A stretch of 64,000 bases of DNA, taken from Achromobacter spanius (GTDB lineage Bacteria > Pseudomonadota > Gammaproteobacteria > Burkholderiales > Burkholderiaceae_B). Made by a program: the position numbers and the translations under genes. The notes under the pieces were generated by a model. It was given only the letters and a program-made list of their open reading frames with translations, was not told the origin of the DNA and did not search any database. The stretch is taken from assembly GCF_002812705.1 (NCBI RefSeq), contig NZ_CP025030.1:6262001-6326000 (forward strand). Reading direction: 5' to 3'. Shown piece by piece: positions 37,662 through 47,844 of this stretch. The number at the start of each line of letters is the position of its first letter. The first letter of the stretch is position 1.

Positions 37662-39800
37662 TTAGTTCTGCGCCGGCTTCACCGGTGCCGTCGGCAAGCC
37701 ATTGGCCACCCAGGCTTCCATGCCGCCCCGATACCAGTAGGCATCCCAGCCCAGCGTGCCAACACGCAAGGCCGCGTTGTACGACGTTCTGTCATTCATG
37801 CTGGCGCCCATCAGCACGATCGGCACGCCGCGATTGCCGCCCGCCTTCTTCAACAGCCAATCATCCAGCGCGCTTTGCAGGTGGTCCTTGACGCTGCCGT
37901 CCGAGCCCGCATCGGCCAGCGGATAGGCGATGGGCAGCGTATCGCGCAGCCCGCTGGTATCGACGATGACGATATTCTTGTTGTTCGTGATCAGCGGCAC
38001 CAGGTCCTTGGTCGTGATGACCTTGGCGCGGTAATGCTGAATAGGCGTCGGGCCTTTATAAGGCGCCGTGAACAGCAAGGTGGTGGCAGGCACGCCGCTG
38101 TCTTTCAGTTCATCAAAGGCGCCGGTCGGCGCGGCTGCGCCCTGCCCTTGTCCCTGTCCCAGCCCTTGGCCTTGTCCAGCGGGCGCTTGCTGGCGAGGCG
38201 GCGGCGCCGAGCCATCCTTGGCGACCACTTCGCCGCCCACGGTGCCCATTTCAATGTCTGAAATCATCACCGCGATGTTCTCGATCAGCTCATAGCACAT
38301 GGTGATCGAGCCTTCGCGCGGGCTGTACCAGGCATTCAGCTTGCCGCAGTCCTTGAAGACCACGTTCACGGCGCGCGGCAGCACATACGTCTTGCCCAAC
38401 AGCTTGATGTTTTCGCTGATGGCGTCCGACAGATGCTTGGCGAACAGGTTGCCGATCTTGCGCGTGGACGGTTCAAACACCACATTCACCGGAGCCCCAG
38501 GCGCGTTGGCGGGCTGCAAGCCGTCCGGCGACCAGGTTCCCACGCGGGTGTGAGGCGCCAGGATCTTGCGCCAGGCGCGATTCTGCTTGTTGAATTCGTC
38601 GGTGCAACGCGCCTTGGTGCGATCTTCAAAGCCGGTCTGGCGCACGACGGATTCAAACACTTCGGGGTTGCCGCCGTACATGATGCACAGCATGTTGCGA
38701 AAGCGCTTCAGGTCGCCGGTGTGCTCGTCCTGCCATGCCGAGGGGGCCTGGCCCTTGCCCTCGGATAGCTTGCCGCTGTAGTACCACTGCAAGGCGGCGT
38801 AGGTCGCGGCTTCGCGGGCCATGCGGTCCACGTCCTTGTTTCCCGACGGGTACATGGTGGGTTCCACGATCTGCAGCGCCGCGTAGATATCCACCGCGTC
38901 TTCTTCCGCGCCGGTCGACGGCAATTCCAATTCGCCGATCAGGGCATGGCCGAATTCGTGCATGAAAATGCTCTTCATCAGGCCGATGTACACCGCGACG
39001 ATACGTTCGGTGTCGCCGCCGAAACGGGGGTACGGACCCGCGCCCTGCAAGCCGGAATTATTGCTGCTTTGCGCGGGTGCCGACTGCGGCGGCGCGGCGG
39101 GCGGCTGCGGGTTCTGCGGATTGGCGCCCGTGCCGCCACCACGAGGAGGCAATCCGGCCCGAGGCGGCAGGCCGGCAGGCGGTGGATTTGCCGCGGCTTG
39201 CGGGGTGCCCTTATTGGTGGTGATGGCAAAGTCCGCAACGCCGAACGTGCCCACGTCGTACGCCATGATGCCGATGTCGCCGCCCAGCGCGGGCACATCG
39301 GCAACGTCCCCAATCTTCTGGCCATTCACGATAAAGCGTGCGGCGCCGGGCACTTCAACCACTTTGATGCGGTCCGAGCCGTCCAGCTTGGCCACATTGG
39401 GCACCGAGCCGAAGTCGCGGCGGTTTTGGCCTTCCAGACAGAAGAGCTGCGTATTCTTGTCAGCCGAAATCTCAAGCAGGCACAGGCTCTTGCGCGGACG
39501 GTTGTTCAGCACAACACCGATGGAAGCCTTGGGGTTTTGTGAACTGACGACCACATTGACGTCGGTAATGCGGCCGGCATCCGGCGCCGGGCCGACATTC
39601 ACGTACAGCGTTTGCTCGCTGCCGGGCGTGCCCTTGTTCTGCAAGCTGAACCAGCCATCCTGCACCCCTGCCGTCCACCCCTGCAACAACTGCTGTCTGA
39701 CCGTACCCGCCAGGGGCCCAAGCTGTTGTTCAAATTCGGCGTGCGCCGGAGCGCACACTGCACCAAGGACGAAAAGCAGGGCTGCGCCGCGTAAATGCAT
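37662..39800 (-). CDS. Secreted DUF4344 metallopeptidase-like protein with degenerate rhodanese domain
   Basis: 712 residues. Signal peptide 1-21 (ending AHA), a beta-rich N-terminal domain (about 40-195), a Pro/Gly-rich linker (200-250), a DUF4344 zinc-peptidase-like domain with HEFGH at 281-285 and an acidic GAEEDAVD at 297-304 as possible third ligand, a Gln/Gly-rich linker (530-560), and a C-terminal rhodanese-like domain (about 597-705, ending YWYRGGMEAWVANGLPT). The rhodanese active-site loop reads MGASMNDRTS and has no cysteine, so sulfur transfer is unlikely. Role unknown. Located alone between ahpD and ispF. Confidence 0.85.
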   Translation of the reverse strand: MHLRGAALLFVLGAVCAPAHAEFEQQLGPLAGTVRQQLLQGWTAGVQDGWFSLQNKGTPGSEQTLYVNVGPAPDAGRITDVNVVVSSQNPKASIGVVLNNRPRKSLCLLEISADKNTQLFCLEGQNRRDFGSVPNVAKLDGSDRIKVVEVPGAARFIVNGQKIGDVADVPALGGDIGIMAYDVGTFGVADFAITTNKGTPQAAANPPPAGLPPRAGLPPRGGGTGANPQNPQPPAAPPQSAPAQSSNNSGLQGAGPYPRFGGDTERIVAVYIGLMKSIFMHEFGHALIGELELPSTGAEEDAVDIYAALQIVEPTMYPSGNKDVDRMAREAATYAALQWYYSGKLSEGKGQAPSAWQDEHTGDLKRFRNMLCIMYGGNPEVFESVVRQTGFEDRTKARCTDEFNKQNRAWRKILAPHTRVGTWSPDGLQPANAPGAPVNVVFEPSTRKIGNLFAKHLSDAISENIKLLGKTYVLPRAVNVVFKDCGKLNAWYSPREGSITMCYELIENIAVMISDIEMGTVGGEVVAKDGSAPPPRQQAPAGQGQGLGQGQGQGAAAPTGAFDELKDSGVPATTLLFTAPYKGPTPIQHYRAKVITTKDLVPLITNNKNIVIVDTSGLRDTLPIAYPLADAGSDGSVKDHLQSALDDWLLKKAGGNRGVPIVLMGASMNDRTSYNAALRVGTLGWDAYWYRGGMEAWVANGLPTAPVKPAQN

Positions 39801-39909
39801 CCGAATATCTCATGTGATCAGATTTAGATAGCGCGCAGAATATTCCGAATCATATGGACCCGCTTATGCATTTGTTAAAGATGTATGCCAACGTAAATGG
39901 CAGGCCTGA

Positions 39910-40401
39910 TCAGGCGTTCGCCCGGGCCAGCAGCGTGACGACCGTGGCCGCAATCCCCTCTTTTCGACCCAGGTAACCCAAGCCCTCGTTGGTCTTGGCC
40001 TTGATGTTCACGTCGGCCTCTGCCAGCCCGGTGTCGGCCGCGATGTTCTTCACCATGGCGGGCGCGTGCGGACCGATCTTGGGGGCCTGCGCATGCAGCG
40101 TCGCGTCGATGTTGACCGGCGTCCAGCCCGCGGCGCGCACGCGCGCCATTGCCTCGCGCAACAGCACGCGGCTGTCGGCGCCCTTGAAGGCGGGATCAGT
40201 ATCCGGAAAATGCCGCCCAATGTCGCCCAGCCCCGCCGCGCCCAGCAGCGCATCGGTAATGGCGTGCAGCAGCACGTCGGCATCGGAATGGCCCAGCAGA
40301 CCATGCGTATGCGGGATCGTGACACCGCCGATGATCAGCGGCCGGCCTTCAACCAAGGCATGCACGTCAAAGCCCTGCCCAACGCGAAAAGGAATGCTCA
40401 T
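39910..40401 (-). CDS. ispF: 2-C-methyl-D-erythritol 2,4-cyclodiphosphate synthase
   Basis: 163 residues. GQGFDVHAL and [31 protein letters not shown] are the metal- and substrate-binding blocks; Asp and His of FDVH bind zinc. It carries out the cyclisation step of the MEP isoprenoid pathway. The ATG at 40401 overlaps the ispD stop (ATGA). An in-frame ATG two codons earlier is also possible. Confidence 0.95.
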   Translation of the reverse strand: MSIPFRVGQGFDVHALVEGRPLIIGGVTIPHTHGLLGHSDADVLLHAITDALLGAAGLGDIGRHFPDTDPAFKGADSRVLLREAMARVRAAGWTPVNIDATLHAQAPKIGPHAPAMVKNIAADTGLAEADVNIKAKTNEGLGYLGRKEGIAATVVTLLARANA

Positions 40402-41081
40402 AGCCATTTTTCCATCAGTTCGAAATCATCCGGCCACGTCACCTTGAAATTTCGCAAGGCGCCGGGAACCAGCAATGGCGCGTAGCCGGCAGCCTCTAGC
40501 GCAGAGGCTTCGTCGGTAACGATCACGCCATTCACGGAGGCCGCCGTCAGCGCATCGCGCAGCACGCCGGCCCGAAACATTTGCGGCGTCTGCGCCAGCC
40601 ACAGGCCATTGCGGTCCAGCGTGCGCTCGACGCGATCGCGCCCACCCTTGACGGTGTCGGCCACCGGCAACGCCAGCAGGCCGCCCACCGGGTCAGCCAG
40701 GCAGGCATCGATCAAACGGCGCAACGCGCTTTCAGGCAGCCCGGGGCGGGCGGCATCGTGCACCAGCACCCAGGTATCGTCGGCCACGCCGCTATCGGCC
40801 AGCGCGCCGGCCACGGTATCGGCCCGCGTCGCGCCGCCGCACGCGCGCCACACGGTGCGAGGCAAACCCGCCAGCGCCGTGTCGACCCAGCCATCGCCCG
40901 GCGTCACCGCCACCCGCACTTGCGACACACGCTCATCGGCCAGCAACGCGCGCACCGCATGGCGCAGCATGGGCTGTCCGGCCAATGGACGATATTGCTT
41001 GGGCACGGGTTCGGCGCCGGGCTGGCTGGCACGGGCGCCGACGCCCGCGGCGGGAACGATTGCAATGATTGAGTCAGACAT
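40398..41081 (-). CDS. ispD: 2-C-methyl-D-erythritol 4-phosphate cytidylyltransferase
   Basis: 227 residues. The nucleotide-binding [21 protein letters not shown] loop is a few residues longer than the usual PAAGxGxRM...[32 protein letters not shown] and [12 protein letters not shown] are conserved catalytic and binding blocks. It activates MEP with CTP and is coupled to ispF. It is divergent from mfd with about 30 bases between the starts. Confidence 0.95.
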   Translation of the reverse strand: MSDSIIAIVPAAGVGARASQPGAEPVPKQYRPLAGQPMLRHAVRALLADERVSQVRVAVTPGDGWVDTALAGLPRTVWRACGGATRADTVAGALADSGVADDTWVLVHDAARPGLPESALRRLIDACLADPVGGLLALPVADTVKGGRDRVERTLDRNGLWLAQTPQMFRAGVLRDALTAASVNGVIVTDEASALEAAGYAPLLVPGALRNFKVTWPDDFELMEKWL

Positions 41082-41094
41082 GGTGCGGTGATTT

Positions 41095-41100
41095 TATAAT
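41095..41100 (+). promoter_or_regulatory. Consensus -10 (TATAAT) just before mfd
   Basis: TATAAT at 41095-41100 within the ispD/mfd divergent gap. A start point near 41107 would leave almost no leader before ATG 41111 and about 22 bases before ATG 41129, which bears on the mfd start choice. Confidence 0.5.
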
Positions 41101-41110
41101 CTTCCGCTTG

Positions 41111-44100
41111 ATGCCTGCTGCCACCCTGATGCCCACCCCCACTTCCCCCGCCACCGCCGCGCCGCCCGTCCCCGCGACCGCCTCGACTTTGTCCGCGCTG
41201 AAACCCGGCGCGCGCTATGCGCAGCCCCGGCCGCCCGGTTCGGGAGACGCCTGGCTGCTGGCGGACCTGGCCCGTCAGGCGTCCGCGCCCGTGGTCATCC
41301 TGACCGCCGAGCCGGTGGAGGCCCAGCGGCTGGCCGAAGAGATCCAGCTATTCGCGCCTGACCTGCGCGTCAGCCAGTTGCCTGACTGGGAAACGCTGCC
41401 CTACGACGCCTTTTCCCCGCACCAGGATCTGATTTCCCAGCGCCTGCACACGCTGCATTCGCTGATGATGAAGACGGTGGACGTGCTGACGGTGCCCATC
41501 ACCACCGCGTTGTACCGCCTGGCGCCGCCGTCATTCCTGGCCGCCTACACGTTTTCGTTCAAGCAGAAAGACAAGCTGAACGAAGCGGCCCTGCGCGCGC
41601 AATTGACGCTGGCCAACTACAACCACGTGACCCAGGTCACCGCGCCGGGCGAATTCTGCCTGCGGGGCGGCCTGATCGACCTGTTTCCCATGGGCTCGGT
41701 CGTGCCCTACCGGCTGGACCTGTTCGACGACGAAATCGAAACCATCCGCAGCTTCGACGTAGACACCCAGCGCAGCCTGTACCCCGTGCGCGAAGTTCAG
41801 TTGCTGCCCGGACGCGAGTTCCCCATGGACGAAGACTCGCGCACCCGTTTCCGCGCGCGCTTTCGCGAAATATTCGAAGGTGATCCGTCCCGCGCCCTGC
41901 CCTATAAAGATATCGGCAACGGCATTCCGTTCGCCGGCGTCGAGTACTACCTGCCCCTGTTCTTCGAAGAAACCGCCACGCTGTTCGATTACCTGACCAC
42001 GGGCACGGTCACCGTCACCATCGGCGATATCGACGACGCCATCCAGCGCTTTAATCAGGACACCTCCAGCCGCTACAACTTCCTCAAGAGCGATCGCGAG
42101 CGCCCCGTCCTGCCGCCCTCGGCGCTGTTCCTGGATAACGAAACGCTGTACACGCGGCTAAAGGAATTCCGCCGCCTGTCCTTGACCGCCGGCGACCCGC
42201 ATCCCGATTTCCGCGCCGTGCCCGACGTCAGCGTGGCGCGCCGTTCCGACGACCCCATCGCCAAGCTGCGCGCCTTGGTCCAAACGCGCGAGACCCGGGT
42301 GCTGCTATGCGCCGACTCCGCCGGCCGGCGCGAGACCCTGGTGCAGATGCTGAACGAATTCGGCGTCACGCCGGATGCGCAGCCCGACACCATCGAAGCC
42401 TTCCTGGCGTCGGACGCCAACTTCGGCATCGTAGCCGCGCCGCTGGCCACGGGCTTTGGCCTGCCCCAGGCCAACCTGGCCTTCCTGACCGAAAACGACC
42501 TGTACCCGGGCCACGCCAACACGGGCCGCCGTGGCAAGCGCGACCAGGAACGCGCCAGCAACGTCGAAGCCATGGTGCGCGACCTGTCCGAACTGCGCGC
42601 CGGCGACCCCGTCGTCCACGCGCAGCACGGCATCGGTCGCTACCACGGCCTGGTCAACATGGACATGGGCGAAGGCGAGATGGAATTCCTCCATCTTGAA
42701 TATGCCAACGGCAGCACGCTCTACGTGCCGGTGTCGCAACTGCACGTGATCGCGCGCTACAGCGGCGCGGACCCCGACGCGGCGCCGCTGCATCAACTGG
42801 GTTCCGGCCAGTGGGACAAGGCCCGCCGCAAGGCCGCCAAGCAAGTGCGCGACACCGCCGCCGAACTGCTGGCGCTGTATGCGCAGCGCGCGGCGCGCGA
42901 AGGCTACGCCTTCAACCTGCCCTTGAACGATTACCAAGCGTTCGCCGAGGGCTTCGGTTTCGAGGAAACCGTCGACCAGCGCGCCGCCATCGAAGCCGTG
43001 ATCGCCGACATGACGTCCGGCCGCCCGATGGACCGGCTGGTCTGCGGCGACGTGGGCTTCGGCAAGACCGAAGTGGCGTTGCGCGCCGCCTTCCTGGCCG
43101 TGGCCAACGGCAAACAGGTCGCCCTGCTCTGCCCCACCACCCTGCTGGCCGAACAGCACGCGCAGACGTTTTCCGACCGCTTTGCCGATTGGCCCGTGCG
43201 CGTGGTGGAACTGTCGCGTTTCCGTTCCGCCAAGGAAGTGGCCGCCGCCGTCGAGGGCATCAACGACGGCCGGGTCGACATCGTGATCGGCACGCACAAG
43301 ATTCTGTCCAAGGATGTGAAATTCAAACGCCTGGGACTGGTCATCATCGACGAGGAACACCGCTTTGGCGTGCGCCAGAAAGAAGCGCTGAAAGCGCTGC
43401 GCGCCGAGGTCGACGTGCTGACGCTGACAGCCACCCCCATTCCGCGCACGCTGGGCATGTCGCTGGAAGGCATCCGGGATTTCTCCGTCATCGCCACCGC
43501 GCCGCAAAAGCGCCTGGCCATCAAGACCTTCGTACGCCGCGAAGACGGCAGCACGCTGCGCGAAGCGCTGTTGCGCGAACTCAAGCGCGGCGGCCAGTGC
43601 TACTTCCTCCACAACGAGGTGGAAACCATCCACAACCGCCGCGCCCGCCTGGAAGAACTGGTGCCGGAAGCGCGCATCGCCGTCGCCCACGGCCAGATGC
43701 CCGAGCGCGAGCTGGAACAGGTGATGAAGGGGTTCTACCAGCAGCGCTACAACGTGCTGCTGTGTACCACCATCATCGAGACCGGCATCGACGTACCCAC
43801 CGCCAACACCATCGTGATCCACCGCGCCGACCGCTTCGGGCTGGCGCAGTTGCACCAGTTGCGCGGTCGCGTGGGCCGCTCGCATCACCAGGCCTACGCC
43901 TACCTGCTGACGCCCGGCGAAGACGCCATCACCACCAACGCGAAGAAGCGCCTGGAAGCGATCCAGGCCATGGAGGAACTGGGGTCCGGCTTCTACCTGG
44001 CGATGCACGACCTGGAAATCCGCGGCACCGGCGAAGTGCTGGGCGACTCGCAGTCGGGCAACATCCAGGAAGTGGGCTTCTCGATGTACAACGAGATGCT

Positions 44101-44593
44101 CAACGAAGCCGTGCGCGCGCTGCGCGCGGGCGAAGAGCCCGACCTGGACGCGCCCTTCAACCTGGCCTGCGAAGTCAATCTGCATGCGCCGGCCCTGCTG
44201 CCGTCCGACTACTGCGCCGACGTGCACGCACGCCTGGGCATCTACAAGCGCCTGGCGCACGCCGCCGACGAAGACGACCTGATCCGCATCCAGGAAGAAC
44301 TGATCGACCGCTTCGGCAAACTGCCCGAAGCCGCGCAAACGCTCTTGACCTCGCATCGCCTGCGCCTGGCCGCGCAGCCGTTGGGCATCGTCAAGATCGA
44401 CGCCAGCGAAGCCCAGGCGCTGATCCAGTTCGGGCCCAAGACCAGCGTCGACCCGGCCCGCATCATTGAACTGGTGCAACGCCAACGCAACATCAAACTG
44501 GCCGGACAGGATAAATTGCGCGTTGAGATCAAAGCCGCGCAGATCCCCGCCCGCTCAGACGCCGTTCGCGCCGTGCTGCGTGCCTTGAAGTAA
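41111..44593 (+). CDS. mfd: Transcription-repair coupling factor Mfd
   Basis: 1160 residues from ATG 41111 (1154 from ATG 41129). UvrB-like N-terminal domains (QLPDWETLPYDAFSPHQDLISQRL, FCLRGGLIDLFPMGS), RNA polymerase interaction domain (GDPVVHAQHGIGRYHGL), RecG-like translocase with Walker A GDVGFGKTEVALR and motif II IIDEEHRFGVRQKE, then TRG and C-terminal UvrA-masking domain. It removes stalled RNA polymerase and recruits UvrA. The Ala/Pro/Thr-rich first ~30 residues are not conserved in character, consistent with the uncertain start. Confidence 0.95.
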   Translation: MPAATLMPTPTSPATAAPPVPATASTLSALKPGARYAQPRPPGSGDAWLLADLARQASAPVVILTAEPVEAQRLAEEIQLFAPDLRVSQLPDWETLPYDAFSPHQDLISQRLHTLHSLMMKTVDVLTVPITTALYRLAPPSFLAAYTFSFKQKDKLNEAALRAQLTLANYNHVTQVTAPGEFCLRGGLIDLFPMGSVVPYRLDLFDDEIETIRSFDVDTQRSLYPVREVQLLPGREFPMDEDSRTRFRARFREIFEGDPSRALPYKDIGNGIPFAGVEYYLPLFFEETATLFDYLTTGTVTVTIGDIDDAIQRFNQDTSSRYNFLKSDRERPVLPPSALFLDNETLYTRLKEFRRLSLTAGDPHPDFRAVPDVSVARRSDDPIAKLRALVQTRETRVLLCADSAGRRETLVQMLNEFGVTPDAQPDTIEAFLASDANFGIVAAPLATGFGLPQANLAFLTENDLYPGHANTGRRGKRDQERASNVEAMVRDLSELRAGDPVVHAQHGIGRYHGLVNMDMGEGEMEFLHLEYANGSTLYVPVSQLHVIARYSGADPDAAPLHQLGSGQWDKARRKAAKQVRDTAAELLALYAQRAAREGYAFNLPLNDYQAFAEGFGFEETVDQRAAIEAVIADMTSGRPMDRLVCGDVGFGKTEVALRAAFLAVANGKQVALLCPTTLLAEQHAQTFSDRFADWPVRVVELSRFRSAKEVAAAVEGINDGRVDIVIGTHKILSKDVKFKRLGLVIIDEEHRFGVRQKEALKALRAEVDVLTLTATPIPRTLGMSLEGIRDFSVIATAPQKRLAIKTFVRREDGSTLREALLRELKRGGQCYFLHNEVETIHNRRARLEELVPEARIAVAHGQMPERELEQVMKGFYQQRYNVLLCTTIIETGIDVPTANTIVIHRADRFGLAQLHQLRGRVGRSHHQAYAYLLTPGEDAITTNAKKRLEAIQAMEELGSGFYLAMHDLEIRGTGEVLGDSQSGNIQEVGFSMYNEMLNEAVRALRAGEEPDLDAPFNLACEVNLHAPALLPSDYCADVHARLGIYKRLAHAADEDDLIRIQEELIDRFGKLPEAAQTLLTSHRLRLAAQPLGIVKIDASEAQALIQFGPKTSVDPARIIELVQRQRNIKLAGQDKLRVEIKAAQIPARSDAVRAVLRALK

Positions 44594-44617
44594 ATCCACG
44601 ACCTTCTTACTTTTCTT

Positions 44618-45475
44618 ATGACCACCCATCACCTTGTCGTCCAATCTCCCGGCCTACGCATCGAACACGCCGAGCAACTGGCCGCCGTGGCCCAAGCGCA
44701 GGGCATCGCACGCATCAGCAATACCGCCGCCCGCTTGCTGGACGTTCAGCACGACGCCCTGACCCGCGCCGAATCGGTGGCCTGGGCCGAACGCCAAGGC
44801 GTCGACGTAGCGTTCGTGCCTGCCGGGCTGAAGCTGTCTGACTGCAAGGTGCTGGCGATGGACATGGATTCCACGCTGATCAACATCGAGTGCATCGACG
44901 AGATCGCGGGTGTGGTGGGTGTGAAGGACAAGGTATCCGAGATCACCGAAGCCGCCATGCGCGGCGAAATCAAGGACTTCGCCGAAAGCCTGCGCCGCCG
45001 CGTCGCGCTGCTCAAAGGCGTGCCGGCCGAGGCGCTGGAACAGGTCTATGTGGAAAAGCTGCGCCTGAACCCCGGCGCCGAACGGCTCATCTCCACCGCG
45101 CAGGCTGCCGGCATCAAGGTGCTGCTGGTATCGGGCGGCTTCACCTTCTTCACCGACCGCCTGCGCGAACGTCTGAAGCTGGACAGCGCCCACGCCAACA
45201 CGCTGGAAATCGACAACGGCGTGCTGACGGGCCACGTGCTGGGCGACATCCTGGACGCGCAGGCCAAGGCCGTCTACCTGCGCGAATTCGCGCGCACCCA
45301 CGGCGCCACCAAAGACCAGATCATTGCCATGGGCGACGGCGCCAACGACTTGCTGATGCTGGGCGCCGCGGGCTTCCCCGTGGCCTATCACGCCAAGCCC
45401 GTGGTACGCGAGCAAACGCGCTTCGCCTTGAACGTCACCGGGCTGGACGGCGTGCTGAACTGGTTTGAAAGCTGA
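44618..45475 (+). CDS. serB: Phosphoserine phosphatase
   Basis: 285 residues, HAD superfamily. Nucleophile Asp82 and Asp84 are in AMDMDSTLINIECIDEIA. Motif II LLVSGGFTFFTDRL, motif III lysine (DAQAKAVYL), and motif IV MGDGANDLLML follow. The first ~75 residues form a small regulatory-like domain. It catalyses the last step of serine synthesis. It lies 24 bases after mfd and may share its transcript. Confidence 0.95.
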   Translation: MTTHHLVVQSPGLRIEHAEQLAAVAQAQGIARISNTAARLLDVQHDALTRAESVAWAERQGVDVAFVPAGLKLSDCKVLAMDMDSTLINIECIDEIAGVVGVKDKVSEITEAAMRGEIKDFAESLRRRVALLKGVPAEALEQVYVEKLRLNPGAERLISTAQAAGIKVLLVSGGFTFFTDRLRERLKLDSAHANTLEIDNGVLTGHVLGDILDAQAKAVYLREFARTHGATKDQIIAMGDGANDLLMLGAAGFPVAYHAKPVVREQTRFALNVTGLDGVLNWFES

Positions 45476-45498
45476 TTTCGCTGGGGTTTGAACACGCC

Positions 45499-45530
45499 AA
45501 AAAATAGCCACCGATCAAGGTGGCTATTTT
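45499..45530. terminator. Bidirectional terminator between serB and the TonB receptor gene
   Basis: Perfect 12-base arms AAAATAGCCACC and GGTGGCTATTTT around GATCAA. Confidence 0.9.
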
Positions 45531-45545
45531 CATCCCCGCGCCTGC

Positions 45546-47825
45546 TCAGTAACGCATCTTCAGCGTCAGCAATGCCGCACGGCCGGTACCCAGCGCTGCA
45601 TAGTGCGCCGCGTACGCCTTGGTGTAATACGTTTCGTCGAACAGGTTCAGCACGTTCAACTGCGCCGAGTAGTGTTCGTTGAATTCGTACGCCGCCATGG
45701 CGTCAAAGCGCCAGTAAGACGGCACCCAGCGCGCCTTGGGCGTGCCGTTGGCGTTGCGGGTGGCGTCTGAATTGCCGTAGACCTTGTCCACGTAATAGGC
45801 GCCGCCGCCCACCGTCAGCTTGGGCAGCACCTTGTAGGTGGTCCACAGGCTGAAGGCGTTGCGCGGGGTGTTGGGCAGGTCCTGGCCCACGGCGCCGCTG
45901 TTGTAGGCGCCCTGGGTCATTTCGCTGTCCATGAAGGTGTAGCCGCCGAACACGTTCCACTTGGGCGTGATGCTGCCCGAGAAGCCCAGTTCAATGCCGC
46001 GCACCTTGGCCTCGCCCACCTGCGCCACTTCGGTGGCGGAAACGGCCACGCTGGTGTTCTTGCGGATATCGTGGAACGCCGCCGCCGACAGCGTCAGGCG
46101 GTCGTCAAAGACCTGCCACTTGGTGCCCACTTCCACCGTGCGGCTTTTCTCGGGTGCCAGCGACGACGTGCTCAGCGACGTGGCGTCGCTGGTGGCACTG
46201 GCCGCAATAGCCGAGGGCGTGGACGAGGTGCCGTAGGTGGCGTAGATGGTGCCGTTGGGCAAGGGCTTGTACGCCAGGCCGACCTGGTAGTTGAACAGGT
46301 TGTCGTTGCGGCTGGTGCTGTAGAACGCCGGCGTGCCTGCTGGATCATTGCGGCCGGCGGCGATGTTGCTGCCGCTGGTGCGGTAATTGTCCCAGCGCGC
46401 GCCCAGGCTGGCTTGCCACTGCTCGTTGAACTTGATGGTGTCAAACCCGTAGACCGCCAAGGTGTCCGTGTTGTAGCGCGCGGGGTTGTTGTTGCGGGTG
46501 AGCGTACCCGGGTAGTCGGTGCCGGGGTCCGGGTCCCACAAGGATGCGCACAGTGCCGGGTTGGCGTAGGTGTTCACACCGGAGGCGCTCGTCGCGGTCA
46601 CGCAGTTGCTGCCGCCCGCGGGCACGCCCGATTCCTTGTAGCCGTCCTTGTTCTGCTTGATGTTGCTGTATTCAAAACCCAGGTCGAAGGTGTGCTTCAA
46701 GCTACCCGTATCGAATTCGCCGGTCAGGTCGGTCTGGTTGGCGAAGGTCTTGGTGACGTAGTAGCCCGACTTCAGCGCGCGGTACACCAGGCCGTTGGCC
46801 ACGTTGCCCTTGCTGTCGTCCGGGTTCGTCGCGGCAAAGTCCGTGGTGCCCCGGCCGTAGCGGGTCACGTTGCGCAGTTGCAGCTTGTCCGAGAAATCAT
46901 GCTGGAAGTCCACCGTGGCGACATCGTCACGGGTCTTCATGAAGTCGCGGTCGGTCAGGCCATAGAAGGTCTTGCGGCTCACGCCCATCGTCTCCGTGAC
47001 CGGCTGACCCGTCTTCGGGTCATACGGAATGGAGTAGTCCGGCATGCTGTCGTCTTGGTAATGGTAGTAGCTGAGCGTAATGCGCGTCGGCGTGCCCACG
47101 CCCAGCGTCAGCGACGGCGCCACGCCCCAGCGCTCGAAGTCCACGGCGTTGTCACGGCCGGCCACATCGCCCTTGTCGCCCATCACGTTCAGGCGGAAGG
47201 CGGCCTTGTCGGCCAGGCGCCAGTTGCTGTCGATGGTGCCGCGGTAATTGTTGTCGGTGCCGATCTGCGCGGTGGCTTCGGTGAAGTCGGTTGCCTTGGG
47301 TGCCTTGCTGACCATGTTGATGCTGCCGCCCGCGCCGCCCCGGCCGGAATACACCGAGTCCGGGCCCTTGATCACTTCCACCTGCTCCAGGTTGAAGGTG
47401 TCGCGCACCTGCGTGCTGGAATCGCGGATGCCGTCCAGGAACAGGCTGCTTGCGGAGTTCTGCCCCCGGATGATCGGCAGATCGCCACCCGGGCGGCCGC
47501 CTTCACCGGCGCCGAACGTAATGCCCGGCGAGTTGCGCAGCACATCCTGCAAGGTCGACGCGGCCTGGTCCTGGATCACCTGTTTCGGCACCACCTGCAC
47601 CGTGCGTGGCGTGTCCAGCAACGGGGCGGTCATCTTGGGCGACGGCACGGTCGTGGTCTGGTAGGAAGAGCCCTCGCCCTCCACCCGCACCGGCGAAAGC
47701 TGCGTGACGCCCGAATCCGTGGATTGCGCGGCGGCGTAGGGGCTGATGAACAGGGCGGGCGCCGCAATGGCCGCGGCAAGCGAGGTAGCGAGCGTATTCA
47801 GCGAATACGAATCTTGGGGCTTCAA
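45546..47825 (-). CDS. TonB-dependent siderophore receptor
   Basis: 759 residues from TTG 47825, which follows a GGAGA site. Signal region through SPYAAAQS, then a plug domain (TVQVVPKQVIQDQAASTLQDVLRNSPGI, GGDLPIIRGQ, NLEQVEVIKGPDSVYSGRGGAGGSINMVSK) and a 22-strand type barrel ending in MRY with a terminal aromatic. It belongs to the ferrichrome/catecholate-type group (FhuA/FpvA-like). No FecI/FecR genes or siderophore genes are adjacent, so the ligand is unknown and may be a foreign siderophore. A Fur-box-like site lies just upstream. Confidence 0.9.
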   Translation of the reverse strand: MKPQDSYSLNTLATSLAAAIAAPALFISPYAAAQSTDSGVTQLSPVRVEGEGSSYQTTTVPSPKMTAPLLDTPRTVQVVPKQVIQDQAASTLQDVLRNSPGITFGAGEGGRPGGDLPIIRGQNSASSLFLDGIRDSSTQVRDTFNLEQVEVIKGPDSVYSGRGGAGGSINMVSKAPKATDFTEATAQIGTDNNYRGTIDSNWRLADKAAFRLNVMGDKGDVAGRDNAVDFERWGVAPSLTLGVGTPTRITLSYYHYQDDSMPDYSIPYDPKTGQPVTETMGVSRKTFYGLTDRDFMKTRDDVATVDFQHDFSDKLQLRNVTRYGRGTTDFAATNPDDSKGNVANGLVYRALKSGYYVTKTFANQTDLTGEFDTGSLKHTFDLGFEYSNIKQNKDGYKESGVPAGGSNCVTATSASGVNTYANPALCASLWDPDPGTDYPGTLTRNNNPARYNTDTLAVYGFDTIKFNEQWQASLGARWDNYRTSGSNIAAGRNDPAGTPAFYSTSRNDNLFNYQVGLAYKPLPNGTIYATYGTSSTPSAIAASATSDATSLSTSSLAPEKSRTVEVGTKWQVFDDRLTLSAAAFHDIRKNTSVAVSATEVAQVGEAKVRGIELGFSGSITPKWNVFGGYTFMDSEMTQGAYNSGAVGQDLPNTPRNAFSLWTTYKVLPKLTVGGGAYYVDKVYGNSDATRNANGTPKARWVPSYWRFDAMAAYEFNEHYSAQLNVLNLFDETYYTKAYAAHYAALGTGRAALLTLKMRY

Positions 47826-47844
47826 ACCAGCTTCTCCAGAATGT

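Noticed and set aside
42305..44485. A 726-codon minus-strand open frame opposite mfd
   Set aside because: It is a complement shadow of a highly conserved gene. The composition is Gly/Ala/His/Gln-rich without motifs.
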